Positions 37,895 to 46,667 of a stretch of 64,000 bases of DNA are shown here, piece after piece. How positions within the stretch are numbered: position 1 is the first letter of the stretch; every line of letters starts with the position of its first letter. The stretch lies in contig NZ_JADJNN010000002.1 of assembly GCF_016714285.1 (NCBI RefSeq), positions 457,001 through 521,000 of the forward strand. The letters run 5' to 3'. Made by a program: the position numbers and the translations under genes. The DNA comes from Nannocystis sp. GTDB taxonomy: Bacteria > Myxococcota_A > Polyangia > Nannocystales > Nannocystaceae. The notes below the pieces were generated by a model that had not been told where the DNA came from, did not search any database, and worked only from the letters and a program-made list of their open reading frames with translations.

Positions 37895-39043
37895 CACCGC
37901 GGGCGGGTCGCCGCGCAGCCAGCGGGCGAGGGCGACGGCGGTCGGAAGGAACAGCAGGACGATCGCCTCGCCGTAGACGCGGGGCTCGTCGATGTTGGCG
38001 ACGAACATGAGGGCGCCGAGGTAGGCCGCGGCGACCCAGCCGAGGCGGCGCAGGGGGGCGGGCATCCACGCGCGCAGCAGCGGCCAGGCGAGCGGGAGGT
38101 AGCCGAGGTAGGCGGGCAGGCGCAGCCAGTGGGCGGGCTCCTCGAGCCAGGCGAGGTTGGCGAGCAGGCGCGGGGTGCCGTCGACGAGCAGCTGCATGGG
38201 CGCGCCGGGGTTGTCGCGCAGGGCCAGGCTGACGAGGCCGCGGGCGGCGAGCACGGCGGCGAGGAGCGCGAGCACGGGCGGGAGCAGCTGGCGCAGCGGG
38301 GATGGCTGGAGCTGGAGGGGTTGGGGTGGCTGGAGGGACAGGTCTGGAGGGACAGGTTGGGATGGCTGGAGGGACAGGTCTGGAGGGACAGGTTGGGATG
38401 GCTGGAGGGACAGGTCCGCGGGGACAGGTTGGGATGTCCGGAGGGACAGGTGGAGGGCGAGGGCGCAGGCGGGCAGGAGGATCGCGCTCTCGCGGTTGAG
38501 GGCGGCGAGGAAGCCGAGGCAGGCGGCGGCGCGCCAGCGGCGATGGAGCAGCAGGGCCACGCCGCCGGCGGTGAAGGCCATCGCGGGGGTGTCGTAGGGG
38601 TAGAAGATCGGCCAGCGGTGCTGCAGGAGGAAGGCGACCGGGAGGAGCAGCACCAGCAGCACGCCGAGGGCGGCGGGCCAGCGCGGGGGGACGAAGGGGC
38701 GCAGGGCGGCGGCGGTGGCGAGGACGAGGGCGGCGGTGGCGAGCAGCTCGAAGAGGCCGAAGACCCACAGGGTCGGGACGCGCAGGAGGGCGTGCAGGGG
38801 CCAGGCGAGCAGGGGGACGAGCACGCGCAGGCCGAAGGGTTTGGCGGCGCTGAAGTCGAGGAGCTCGTCCCAGGGGGCGCCCTCGAACTCGTGATTCATC
38901 GCCAGGCGGAGGGCGGCGTGGCCGGCTGCGAGGAGGAGGAGGGCGAGCCAGGCGCGGCTGCGGTGCTCGCGGTCCGGGGTCGTGGTCGGCGCGGTGGGGC
39001 CTTGGTCGCCGAGAGTGTGAGGTGCGGCGGGCCCGGCGGGCAT
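37892..39043 (-). CDS. Multi-pass membrane protein with in-frame repeat insertion
   Basis: 383 residues. About nine hydrophobic helices with Leu/Ala-rich sequence; segments NHEFEGAPWDELLDFSAAKPFG and YPYDTPAMAFTAGG resemble GT-C-type glycosyltransferase relatives, but no acidic catalytic motif is certain. A hydrophilic loop at about residues 197-245 consists of a repeated 12-residue unit, DLSLQPSQPVPP, encoded by tandem palindromic half-elements. It is probably co-transcribed with the downstream synthase-like gene. Confidence 0.75.
   Translation of the reverse strand: MPAGPAAPHTLGDQGPTAPTTTPDREHRSRAWLALLLLAAGHAALRLAMNHEFEGAPWDELLDFSAAKPFGLRVLVPLLAWPLHALLRVPTLWVFGLFELLATAALVLATAAALRPFVPPRWPAALGVLLVLLLPVAFLLQHRWPIFYPYDTPAMAFTAGGVALLLHRRWRAAACLGFLAALNRESAILLPACALALHLSLRTSQPVPADLSLQPSQPVPPDLSLQPSQPVPPDLSLQPPQPLQLQPSPLRQLLPPVLALLAAVLAARGLVSLALRDNPGAPMQLLVDGTPRLLANLAWLEEPAHWLRLPAYLGYLPLAWPLLRAWMPAPLRRLGWVAAAYLGALMFVANIDEPRVYGEAIVLLFLPTAVALARWLRGDPPAV
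38331..38451. repeat. Tandem expansion of the palindromic element inside a membrane-protein gene, 36-bp period
   Basis: About seven copies of the half element GGAGGGACAGGT alternate at 14 and 22 bases (36-bp unit). The last (38435-38451) is a full TGTCC-GGA-GGGACAGGT. It stays in frame and is translated as DLSLQPSQPVPP repeats. Confidence 0.85.
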
Positions 39044-39048
39044 GCGTT

Positions 39049-39054
39049 CTTATA
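39049..39054 (-). promoter_or_regulatory. TATAAG -10-like box
   Basis: TATAAG on the minus strand within the AT-rich stretch GCATATAAG, 5 bases before the ATG at 39043. Confidence 0.35.
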
Positions 39055-39191
39055 TGCAAGAAGCTGGCGGTGTGGGTGGCGATCGGGCGCGGGTGTCAGC
39101 GGGCCGTGGCGTGAGTGTCAGGGTGGTTGGTCAGGGAGAGGCCTGGGGCGGCCTTCGGGGCGTGGCACGCGGGTTGCTTGGGGCGCGGCCC

Positions 39192-39883
39192 ATGCACTCA
39201 AGAACCCTCGGCACGCTCGGCACTCTGTTCATGTCCTTCGCGGTGAGCTCCGCGTGTAAGCCGGGCGACCCCGGCACCAGCGATGCGAGCACCAGCGACG
39301 CCAGCACGAGTGGGGCGAGCAGCGGGGGCACCGTGGAGGTGACGACGAGCGGGAGCACGGGTGAGGCGACGGTCGCGCCGACGACCAGCGGGGCCAGCGA
39401 TTCGGCGACCGGGAGCACGGGCGAGGGGTCGAGCAGCGGCGCGAGCACGGGCACGGTCGAGGAGACCGGGAGCACGGGGGACGCGTCGAGCACGGGCGAT
39501 GCGAGCACGGGCGAGCCGGTGGTGCCGATCTCGTTCGATGAGTGCAAGGGCGGCGACAACAGCATGTGCCCGGCCGAGGACCCGGCGTGTCTGGTGGTTG
39601 ACGGGCCCGGCGGCGTTGACCCGAATGGATCGTTCTTCGTGACGTGGAGCTACTGCACACGCGAGTGCGACGTCGACGCGGACTGCGTGAGCGGGCCGAT
39701 GGGCGGGACGGCCAAGCCGCTGTGCGTGCCCAAGGGGCCGAATCAGGTGAAGGTGTGCGTGCTCGACTGCTCGTTCGGCAAGAAGTGCCCGGACTCGCTC
39801 GAGTGCGCGAACGACGACACGTGCGGGACGCGCTTCTGCGACTGCGAGGGACGGGCTGCCAGGACAAGCTGTGCACTGGTTGA
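39192..39883 (+). CDS. Cys-rich lipoprotein, frameshifted near its 3' end
   Basis: About 230 residues if one lost base is restored. Signal peptide with lipobox SSAC (Cys22), then a Ser/Thr/Gly linker to about residue 115. The mature part has many Cys (YCTRECDVDADC, CVLDCSFGKKCPDSLEC, CGTRFCDCEG). In the starting frame the reading runs on into the antisense of the aldehyde dehydrogenase gene with Arg-rich noncoding-looking sequence. After GAGGG at about 39850 the next frame gives TGCQDKLCTG and a stop at 39883, a sensible end. One G is probably missing. Confidence 0.75.
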
Positions 39884-39913
39884 GCCGCGGGCGCGGCCGA
39901 CCGTGCACCGGGC

Positions 39914-41509
39914 TCAGCGGCGGCGGCGGAGCAGGGCGCGGCCGATGTCGACGAGGCCGCGGGCGCGGCCGACGAGGCTGCCGCTGTAGAGCAGCTTGAA
40001 CACGCCGCGGGCGGTGTCGTAGGCGGCGGGCTGCACGGGGTACATCTTGAGGGCGTTGTGGAAGGGGAGGCGGTCGCTGACGACGGCCTTGACGTTGCAC
40101 ATGCCGCGCAGGCCCTCGGGGCCGTTGAGGCGGCCGAAGCCGGAGCCGCGGACGCCGCCGAAGGGGAGGTCCTGGGCCATGTAGTGCATGGCGAAGTCGT
40201 TGATGACGGTGGAGCCGGCGACGATCTGCCGGGCGATGCGCTCGCCGCGGGCGTGGTCGCGGGTGAAGACCGAGGAGCTGAGGCCGTAGGCGCAGTCGTT
40301 GGCGAGGGCGATGGCCTCGTGCTCGTCGCGGACCCGCATGATCGCCATGACCGGGCCGAAGGTCTCCTCGCGCATGATCGCCATCGAGTGGTCGACGTCG
40401 ACCAGGATCGTGGGCTGGAAGAACTGGCCCGTCGGGCTGCGCTTGCCGCCGACGATCGCCCGGGCGCCGCGGGCGACGGCGTCGTCGACCAGGCGCTCGA
40501 CGATGTCGACCTGGCCGGGCATGGTCATCGCGCCGACGTCGACGCGCTGGTCGCCGAGGGGGGCGCCCTGGCGCAGCTGACCGACGATGCGGGCGGCCAT
40601 GGCCACGAACTCGTCGTGGACGGCGGCGAACACGTAGATGCGCTCGGCGGCCATGCACAGCTGGCCGGCGGAGGTGAGGGTGCCGACGAGGGCGTTGTGT
40701 ACGGCCTGCTCGAGGTCGGCGTCGTCGCAGACGATCATCGGGTCCTTGCCGCCGAGCTCGAGGATGACGGGGGTGAGGTTGTCGACGCTGGCCTGGAGGA
40801 CGCGCTTGCCGTTGCCGATCGATCCGGTGAACACGATCTTGTCGACGCCGCTGGTGACGAGGGCGGCGCCGGTCGGGCCGTAGCCGGTGATGAGCTGGAC
40901 GAGGTCGACGCTGTGGCCCTCGGCGCGCAGGGCCTCGTCGAAGATCTGCTGGATGCGGGCGGCTGACCACGAGGTCCACTCGCTGACCTTCACCAGCGCG
41001 GCGTTGCCGGCCATGATCGCGGGGATCGCCGGGGCGAGGACGTTCTGCAGCGGGAAGTTCCACGGGCAGATGACGCCGATGACGCCGAGCGGGTGGTACT
41101 CGACGCGGGCCGACTTGTGGACCAGCAGGCCGGAGCTGACCTTCTGCGGCCGGAGGGCCTTCTCGGCGTGGGCCAGGTTCCAGCGCATGGCCTCGCAGAC
41201 CGGCCACAGCTCGACGGCGGCGTTCTCGAGGGTCTTGCCGGCGTCGCGGGCGATCATGCGGCACAGCTCGTCGCTGTGCTCGAGCACGTGGTCGAGGATC
41301 CGCCGGACCACGCGGCGACGCTGGGCGAAGCTGGTCTCGCGCCAGGCGAGCTGGGCCGCGCGGGCCCGCTCGAGCCGGGCCTGGACCTCGGCGCCGTCCA
41401 TGACCGGGACCTCGCCGAGCAGCTCCCCGGTGGCGGGGTCCGTGCAGCGGATCGTGGTGCGCTCTTGCGGCGGCGGGGCGAGCGTGAGGGGCGTGCTGGG
41501 CGAGTCCAT
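39914..41509 (-). CDS. Aldehyde dehydrogenase family protein
   Basis: 531 residues. NAD(P)-dependent ALDH fold: VICPWNFPLQNV (cofactor site), FTGSIGNGK, general base Glu in ILELGGKDP, nucleophile Cys in SAGQLCMAAERIYV, ETFGPVMAI and PFGGVRGSGFGR. The C-terminal extension of about 40 residues (LFHNALKMYP-like, then a basic end) is longer than usual. It oxidises an aldehyde to an acid; substrate unknown. Confidence 0.95.
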   Translation of the reverse strand: MDSPSTPLTLAPPPQERTTIRCTDPATGELLGEVPVMDGAEVQARLERARAAQLAWRETSFAQRRRVVRRILDHVLEHSDELCRMIARDAGKTLENAAVELWPVCEAMRWNLAHAEKALRPQKVSSGLLVHKSARVEYHPLGVIGVICPWNFPLQNVLAPAIPAIMAGNAALVKVSEWTSWSAARIQQIFDEALRAEGHSVDLVQLITGYGPTGAALVTSGVDKIVFTGSIGNGKRVLQASVDNLTPVILELGGKDPMIVCDDADLEQAVHNALVGTLTSAGQLCMAAERIYVFAAVHDEFVAMAARIVGQLRQGAPLGDQRVDVGAMTMPGQVDIVERLVDDAVARGARAIVGGKRSPTGQFFQPTILVDVDHSMAIMREETFGPVMAIMRVRDEHEAIALANDCAYGLSSSVFTRDHARGERIARQIVAGSTVINDFAMHYMAQDLPFGGVRGSGFGRLNGPEGLRGMCNVKAVVSDRLPFHNALKMYPVQPAAYDTARGVFKLLYSGSLVGRARGLVDIGRALLRRRR

Positions 41510-41703
41510 GGCGGCGGCACCCTACCGCAATTCGGCGCCATGCGGCCGCGGAGGGGCTTCGGGACCCCGAGGCGGAGTGACCGGGCCCACGTCGTCGCGC
41601 GGTCGCGCGGCGGCCGGACCGCGGCGCGTCCGACCGTGATCTTTTTATGGATCTTGATCGGTGGCCAGTGGCAGTGAGTCTTGAGCGGGGGGCGAGCGAG
41701 GCG

Positions 41704-41709
41704 TAGCGT
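41704..41709 (+). promoter_or_regulatory. TAGCGT -10-like box, leaderless type
   Basis: TAGCGT, 7 bases before the ATG at 41717. Confidence 0.4.
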
Positions 41710-41716
41710 GGAGAGT

Positions 41717-42835
41717 ATGCGGATCGCCACGCTGTCGTTGTTCGCCGCGGTGCTGTTGGGTGGGTGTACCAGCGAGTACGCGTTCACGGACTCGGTGAGC
41801 AGCCGGGCGCGCGAGCTGATGCCGCGGGCCGAGTTCGGCGACGAGCTGTCGACGCCGTACGTGATCGGGACCGAGTTCACGGTGTTCGTGGAGGACCGCG
41901 GGCGCGACGAGAGCATGGTCGGCTGGACGGTGCGGGTCAGCGACCCGGCGGTGATCAAGCTGCGGGACGGCGAGCCGCGCTGGCTCGACTCGCACACCCT
42001 GGCGATCGACGTGATCGCGGCGGGGGTCGGGAGCGCGGACCTGCTGCTGCTCGACGCCAAGGGCGAGGTCAAGGGCAGCGCGGCGGCGGAGGTGCGCATG
42101 CCGACGCGGGTCAAGCTGTTCGCCACGGCGATCACGGCGCTGGAGGACGCGGACTTCGCCGGCGAGACGCCGCGGCCGCAGATCCTCGCGGGCGGGACGG
42201 CGTCGTTCCTCGTGCAGTACATCGACGACGACCTGGTGCTGCAGGGCTCGACGCCGCTCAAGCTGGTGATGCAGCCGACGATCGTGGCCGAGATGCTCGA
42301 GTCGCCGCTGATGGACAGCCGCGACGTCCTGCAGATCACGGTCGGCGACCCGGGCCGCGACACGATCGAGCTGTGGCTCGGCGAGCGGCTGCTCGACACG
42401 GTCGACGTCGACGTGGTGTTCCCGACGCAGGTGGCGGCGATCGACCTCATCCAGCGCAAGCGCGGGGTCACCGCCGAGGCCGAGGGCGAGGCCGAGGGCG
42501 AGTGGCTGGTGGTCGCGCAGGCCCACGACGAGTGGCGCCGGCCGATCTACGGCGTCGGCTTCGAGTGGGAGTTCCCGGGCCGGGCCTTCGAGCAGATCGG
42601 CGACCTGCTGTTCTACGAGCACGACCCGGACCCGTCGAAGCAGAAGCGGGTGCACGCGCAGGCGGCCGGGCACGCGGCCGAGGTGTGGCTGCAGGCGGCC
42701 GACGCCGAGGTCTACACCTCCAACGACGCGGCCTTCAACTGTAGCGTGGCAGGCAGGCCAGGCGGGCCAGGTGCGCCGTGGGCCCTGGCGCTGCTCGCCT
42801 GTGTCGGCGTCGGGCGTCGACGTCGGCGCAGGTGA
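41717..42835 (+). CDS. Lipoprotein with a MYXO-CTERM-like C-terminus
   Basis: 372 residues from ATG 41717 (TTG 41681 is unlikely). Signal peptide with lipobox LGGC (Cys16). The mature part is beta-rich, resembling tandem immunoglobulin-like domains (EFTVFVEDRGRDESMVGWTV, TAGVGSADLLLLDAKG-like). The C-terminus has Cys in NCSVAGR, a hydrophobic stretch PWALALLACVGVG and six Arg: the MYXO-CTERM sorting pattern. Both a lipid anchor and a C-terminal sorting signal on one protein is uncommon. The stop falls in the first unit of a 29-bp tandem repeat. Confidence 0.82.
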   Translation: MRIATLSLFAAVLLGGCTSEYAFTDSVSSRARELMPRAEFGDELSTPYVIGTEFTVFVEDRGRDESMVGWTVRVSDPAVIKLRDGEPRWLDSHTLAIDVIAAGVGSADLLLLDAKGEVKGSAAAEVRMPTRVKLFATAITALEDADFAGETPRPQILAGGTASFLVQYIDDDLVLQGSTPLKLVMQPTIVAEMLESPLMDSRDVLQITVGDPGRDTIELWLGERLLDTVDVDVVFPTQVAAIDLIQRKRGVTAEAEGEAEGEWLVVAQAHDEWRRPIYGVGFEWEFPGRAFEQIGDLLFYEHDPDPSKQKRVHAQAAGHAAEVWLQAADAEVYTSNDAAFNCSVAGRPGGPGAPWALALLACVGVGRRRRRR

Positions 42836-42911
42836 ACGATGTGAGCGACGAGCGGCGCAGGTAAACGACATGAGCGACGATCGGCGCAGGTGAACGACGT
42901 GGGCGACGAGC
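42825..42911. repeat. Three tandem copies of a 29-bp unit across a gene junction
   Basis: Units at 42825, 42854 and 42883 share GGCGCAGGTRAACGAYRTG. The first contains the upstream stop and the third the GTG start of the SanA-like gene. Confidence 0.85.
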
Positions 42912-43528
42912 GGCGGAGCGTGGGCGCGGCGCGGCGGTTGCGGCGCGAGCTGCGGGCGGCGCCGCTGCGGCTGCTGGCGGCGATCGGCGCGGCGACGGGC
43001 CTCGCGGGCCGGGCTGACCGGGCGATCGCGGCGGCGAGTGATGGCTGTCTCTTCGAACATGTCGCGGAGGTCATGTCGTGTGACGCGGCGATCGTGCCGG
43101 GGGCGTATGTGTTTCCCGACGGGACGCCCTCGGATATGTTGGCCGACCGCCTGGTCGCCGGGCTGGCGCTGCTGCGGGCCGGCGCGGTGACGCGGGTGCT
43201 GGTGTCGGGCGGGCCGGAGGAGGCGGCGGCGATGGCCGCGTGGCTCGAGCGGCGCGGGGTTGTGAGGCCGGCGCTGGTGGTCGACCCGGCGGGTCTGCGC
43301 ACGTGGGCGACGATGGTGCGGGCGGCGCAGCTGGGGGTGCGGCGGGCGGTGATCTGCACGCAACGATTTCACCTGCCGCGGTCGTTGTTCCTGGCCCAGG
43401 CGGCGGGGATCGCCGCGGTCGGGTTGGTCGCTGATGCGCGCTGCTACGGCGGCGAGGCGGCCAACGGGAGGCGGGAGGCGGTGGCTCGCATGCGGGCGTG
43501 GATCGATGTCCGCTGGGCGCGCCCCTGA
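42890..43528 (+). CDS. SanA/YdcF (DUF218) family protein
   Basis: 212 residues from GTG 42890 (MNDVGDERR). Family features: DAAIVPGAYVFPDGTPSDML, LADRLVAGLALLRAGAVTRVL, VSGGPEEAAAMAAWL and TQRFHLPRSLFLAQAAGI. The E. coli relatives SanA and ElyC affect envelope integrity; biochemical activity is uncertain. A variant palindromic element at 43059 encodes FEHVAEVMS just before the domain. Confidence 0.85.
   Translation: MNDVGDERRSVGAARRLRRELRAAPLRLLAAIGAATGLAGRADRAIAAASDGCLFEHVAEVMSCDAAIVPGAYVFPDGTPSDMLADRLVAGLALLRAGAVTRVLVSGGPEEAAAMAAWLERRGVVRPALVVDPAGLRTWATMVRAAQLGVRRAVICTQRFHLPRSLFLAQAAGIAAVGLVADARCYGGEAANGRREAVARMRAWIDVRWARP
43059..43074. repeat. Diverged palindromic element inside the SanA-like gene
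   Basis: ATGTCGCGGAGGTCAT preceded by TTCGAAC; two mismatches between the arms. Confidence 0.45.
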
Positions 43529-43741
43529 CGGCGAGGCGAGGCGGCGTCTTTCTACGTACTTCGGTCGCTGCCGTGATTGTGGGGAGGGTGCAGATAGCCC
43601 GGTCGGTGAGGGGCCTGCGGACCACAAGCGGCGAGTTCAGAAATTACTCGCGTGATAACACTGTATACGGGTGTACGACCGGGTGTTTTGGGGGTAGGGT
43701 CCGAGTGGAACTGGGGCGTCCCCAGGTCGGAGGCGAGAGCG
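43529..43741. other. 213-base gap with an AT-rich promoter-like segment
   Basis: Holds the most AT-rich stretch of the area (43636-43685, GTGATAACACTGTATACGGG) and TAGGGT near 43695. Unlike the leaderless genes here, the following ATG has a ribosome site (GGAGGCGAGAGCG). Confidence 0.4.
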
Positions 43742-45118
43742 ATGCGCAACGAGCTTAAGACCTTGATTTTCGCGTCGGTGGTGGTTGGTTGCGGTGACAG
43801 CGGGGGTCGCGATAGCGGCGCCGAGAGCACCAGCACCAGTCCAACGGCGGCGAGCCTTGTCACCGTGAGCGACTCGTCGCCGACCGAGCCGGCGCCGACG
43901 GAGGGCAGCGCCACGAGCGGCGTGACCGTCGGCAGCAACAGCAACAGCGACAGTCAGGGGACGGACGACATTACCGCGACCTCGCCGGTGTCGGACTCGA
44001 ACGACAGCACGCCGAAGACGGACGTGGGCAAGCAGCCGGACTTCGGCGTGCCGACCTGCGGCGGCGGCATGGGCGGCGACGATCCGGACTTCTCGTACAT
44101 CTGGATCGCCAACAGCGCGCAGAACACGATCAGCAAGATCGACACGCAGACGTTGGTCGAGCTCGGGCGCTACATGGTGCGCCCGGACGGCGCGGGTAAC
44201 CCGTCGCGCACCTCGGTGAACCTGTCCGGCGACGTGGTCACCGCCAGCCGTGAGGGCGGCTTCACCAAGTTCCACGCGCGCATCGAGGACTGCGTCGAGA
44301 GCAACGGCATCCCGGGGATCCAGACCGCGGTCGACGCCAACTTCCTGCCGTGGGACCAGGAGGAGTGTCGCGCCTGGCACACGCCGATGGCGTATGCCAG
44401 CCAGCGCCCGGCCGCGTGGACGCAGGGCACCTTCAATCAGGGGACCTGCACCTACACCAACCAGAAGGTGTGGACCTCGGGCAACAACGTCCCGGAGGAC
44501 GGCTCGGTCGACGTGCTGCTGGTCAACGGCGACACTGGGGCGATCGAGGCGACGATCCCGATCAACGGGATCAACCCCGACTTCTACGGGATCTACGGCG
44601 CGGCGGTCGACAAGAACGGCAACTTCTGGGGCTCGCAGCTGAGCCAGGGTTGGCTGGTGTTCATCGACCTGCAGACCAAGCAGTCGAAGCAGTGGCCGAT
44701 GGCGACCTCGGGCTACGGCATGACGGTCGACTCGAAGGGCTATGTGTGGACCTGCTCGAGCAACGCGGCGCGCTTCGACCCGATGACCGAGCAGTGGCAG
44801 GTCGTGCCCGCGGGCGGCAGCGGCGGCTGCATGGAGGACGGGGCCGGCACGCTCTACATGAGCGGTGGCGGCGGCGACATCGTCGCGCTCGACACGGTGA
44901 CCATGGCGGTCAAGCAGAACTTCCCGGTGCCGCAGTACGTGCACGGGATCAGCATCGACTTCTATGGCTACGTGTGGGGCGTATCGATGGGCTCGCAGGC
45001 GTACCGGGTCGACCCGAAGGACGGCACCCTGCAGACCTTCGAGGGGCTGGTCGGCGCCTACACCTACAGCGACATGACTGGCTTCGCCCTCAGCAACGTG
45101 GGCACGCCCTCGGGCTAG
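43742..45118 (+). CDS. Lipoprotein with NHL/Vgb-like beta-propeller
   Basis: 458 residues from ATG 43742. Signal peptide with lipobox VVGC (Cys16), then a Ser/Thr linker to about residue 95. The propeller blades carry repeated SYIWIANSAQNTISKIDTQT, YGAAVDKNGNFWGSQLSQG, YGMTVDSKGYVWTCSS and HGISIDFYGYVWGVS segments, typical of virginiamycin B lyase-like or NHL repeats. Several Cys lie in the first blade. Likely a surface or periplasmic binding protein. The 3' end is partly repeated 53 bp downstream. Confidence 0.87.
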   Translation: MRNELKTLIFASVVVGCGDSGGRDSGAESTSTSPTAASLVTVSDSSPTEPAPTEGSATSGVTVGSNSNSDSQGTDDITATSPVSDSNDSTPKTDVGKQPDFGVPTCGGGMGGDDPDFSYIWIANSAQNTISKIDTQTLVELGRYMVRPDGAGNPSRTSVNLSGDVVTASREGGFTKFHARIEDCVESNGIPGIQTAVDANFLPWDQEECRAWHTPMAYASQRPAAWTQGTFNQGTCTYTNQKVWTSGNNVPEDGSVDVLLVNGDTGAIEATIPINGINPDFYGIYGAAVDKNGNFWGSQLSQGWLVFIDLQTKQSKQWPMATSGYGMTVDSKGYVWTCSSNAARFDPMTEQWQVVPAGGSGGCMEDGAGTLYMSGGGGDIVALDTVTMAVKQNFPVPQYVHGISIDFYGYVWGVSMGSQAYRVDPKDGTLQTFEGLVGAYTYSDMTGFALSNVGTPSG

Positions 45119-45171
45119 GGTCGGCACGGGCTCTGGCCGCGACCTGGCCAGGGGGCACGCCTTCGGGCTAG
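45101..45171. repeat. Repeat of the propeller gene 3' end, period 53 bp
   Basis: GGCACGCCCTCGGGCTAG at the stop (45101-45118) recurs with one change at 45154-45171. Confidence 0.75.
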
Positions 45172-45193
45172 CGCGTGGGGGGGGCGGGTGGCG

Positions 45194-45199
45194 TAGACT
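45194..45199 (+). promoter_or_regulatory. TAGACT -10-like box, leaderless type
   Basis: TAGACT, 7 bases before the ATG at 45207. Confidence 0.45.
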
Positions 45200-45206
45200 C
45201 GGGCGC

Positions 45207-45881
45207 ATGATGCGTCCGGGTCTTCGTCGTTTTGCCACTGCGCTGGGTAGTGTGTTGGTTGTGCTCGTCGCGTGCGGGCCGGGGTCCGATGGCAGCGAGG
45301 GTACGAGCACCGGCGGCGGGTCGACGGGGTCGACTGGCGAGGCGCCGACCACCGGGACCACCGGGGGGCCGGCGCTGGTGGCCGAGTGCGAGGTCGCGGC
45401 CGACTGCGTGCTGGTCAACAACTGCTGCGAGTGCAGCGCGAAGCCGGCGGACGCCGAGGTGGCGCCGTGCGAGGGCATGTGCTTGCAGTCGACCTGCGAC
45501 GCACAGCTGCGCGATGGGATCGGTGTGGCCTGCCGGATGGGGCGCTGCGTGTTCGCGGAGGTCGAGTGCGAGGGGGCGGTGACCTGCGACACGCTGCTGC
45601 CGGACTGTCCGAAGGGCACGACGGTGTCGGTGAAGGACGAGTGCTGGGGGCCCTGCGTCGAGTCGCGCTACTGCATCGGCCGGGGCTGTCCGCTGGACGG
45701 CTGCGGGGACGGCTGGACCTGTGTCGAGCACCAGGCCAGCGGCACGCAGTGCGTGCCGGTGCCGCTCGAGTGCGGCGGGGTGGCGAGCTGCGACTGCGCC
45801 GCCCCGTACATGGACGAGTTCTGCCCCGCCGCCTGTGTCGACGACGGGATGGGCAAGCTGAGCTGCCAGGACGGCGGCTAG
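45207..45881 (+). CDS. Cys-rich lipoprotein
   Basis: 224 residues. Signal peptide with lipobox LVAC (Cys23), then a short Ser/Thr/Gly linker. The mature domain has over 20 Cys (NNCCECSAKP, CEGMCLQSTCD, CWGPCVESRYCIGRGC, CDCAAPYMDEFCPAAC), implying a disulfide-stabilised small fold. Function unknown. Its TAG stop shares the palindromic CTAG with the stop of the convergent DUF4920 gene. Confidence 0.82.
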   Translation: MMRPGLRRFATALGSVLVVLVACGPGSDGSEGTSTGGGSTGSTGEAPTTGTTGGPALVAECEVAADCVLVNNCCECSAKPADAEVAPCEGMCLQSTCDAQLRDGIGVACRMGRCVFAEVECEGAVTCDTLLPDCPKGTTVSVKDECWGPCVESRYCIGRGCPLDGCGDGWTCVEHQASGTQCVPVPLECGGVASCDCAAPYMDEFCPAACVDDGMGKLSCQDGG

Positions 45882-46540
45882 CTGTTCTTGAGCTCGATGG
45901 CGGTGGCGGTGAGCACGTACTCGGTGCGCTCGCCGGAGACCGCGGCGGGGTCCTTGCCGGCGTCCTTCTCGAGGTGCTTGACCTGGGCCTCGTTGAAGGT
46001 GCGGGCCTCGATCGTGCCCTCGACGACGACGGGCTTGCCCTTGGTGTCCATCGGGATGGTGAAGGCGTGGTCCTTCATGAGCACGCGGGCCTGGGCCTCG
46101 CCGTCCTTCACGACCAGCCAGCAGCCCTTCTTCTGGCACACGGACTCGACCTCGCCGGTGACCTGCACGGGGTCCGTGAGGCCGGCCTTGGCGCTGGCCA
46201 GCACCTGCGAGAGCGGCTTGTTGTCCTTGAGGGCGAACACGGCGCCGAAGTGGCCGGGGGTGGTGCTGCCGGGGGCCGCCTCGCCGCCGCCGCCGTGCGG
46301 GCAGCCGGCCTCTTCGTGCTTCTCCTTGGCGGCGTCCTTGTAGATGCAGCCCTCTTCCTCGTCCTCGGCGGACTTGGCGGGCTCGGCAGCGGCGACCTTG
46401 ACCTCGGCGGGCTTGGCTGGCTCCGCGGCGACGACCTTGGCCTCGACGGGTTTGGCAGCGGCGGCGGGTGCGGGGGCGTTGTTGCAGCCGGCGGCGAGGA
46501 CCAGGGCGAGGGCGAGGGGATTCAGGCAGGTGATACGCAT
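45878..46540 (-). CDS. DUF4920-domain lipoprotein
   Basis: 220 residues from ATG 46540, preceded by a GAGGA ribosome site. Lipobox LAAGC (Cys18), an Ala/Pro/Lys/Glu linker with two near-identical VAAAEPAK segments, then a His/Cys motif EEAGCPHGGGG. The DUF4920 domain follows, with VTGEVESVCQKKGCWLVV and KDHAFTIPMDTKGKPVVVEG. The domain resembles OB-fold proteins near metal or redox lipoproteins; role not established. Confidence 0.88.
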   Translation of the reverse strand: MRITCLNPLALALVLAAGCNNAPAPAAAAKPVEAKVVAAEPAKPAEVKVAAAEPAKSAEDEEEGCIYKDAAKEKHEEAGCPHGGGGEAAPGSTTPGHFGAVFALKDNKPLSQVLASAKAGLTDPVQVTGEVESVCQKKGCWLVVKDGEAQARVLMKDHAFTIPMDTKGKPVVVEGTIEARTFNEAQVKHLEKDAGKDPAAVSGERTEYVLTATAIELKNS

Positions 46541-46667
46541 CGACAGTTCCTCGCCCGGAGTGTGCGGGGGGGCTCGCAGGGCTGTCAACGCGAGCCAGGG
46601 GTCAGGGGGCGCGCCCTGGCTCACAGCGCTGGTCTTGCGGGGGCGCGAGTCGTACAACAAGCGGCCC

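Noticed and set aside
45605..45618. CTGTCCGAAGGGCA in the Cys-rich lipoprotein gene
   Set aside because: The left arm matches but the right arm is incomplete; possibly a decayed copy, not counted.
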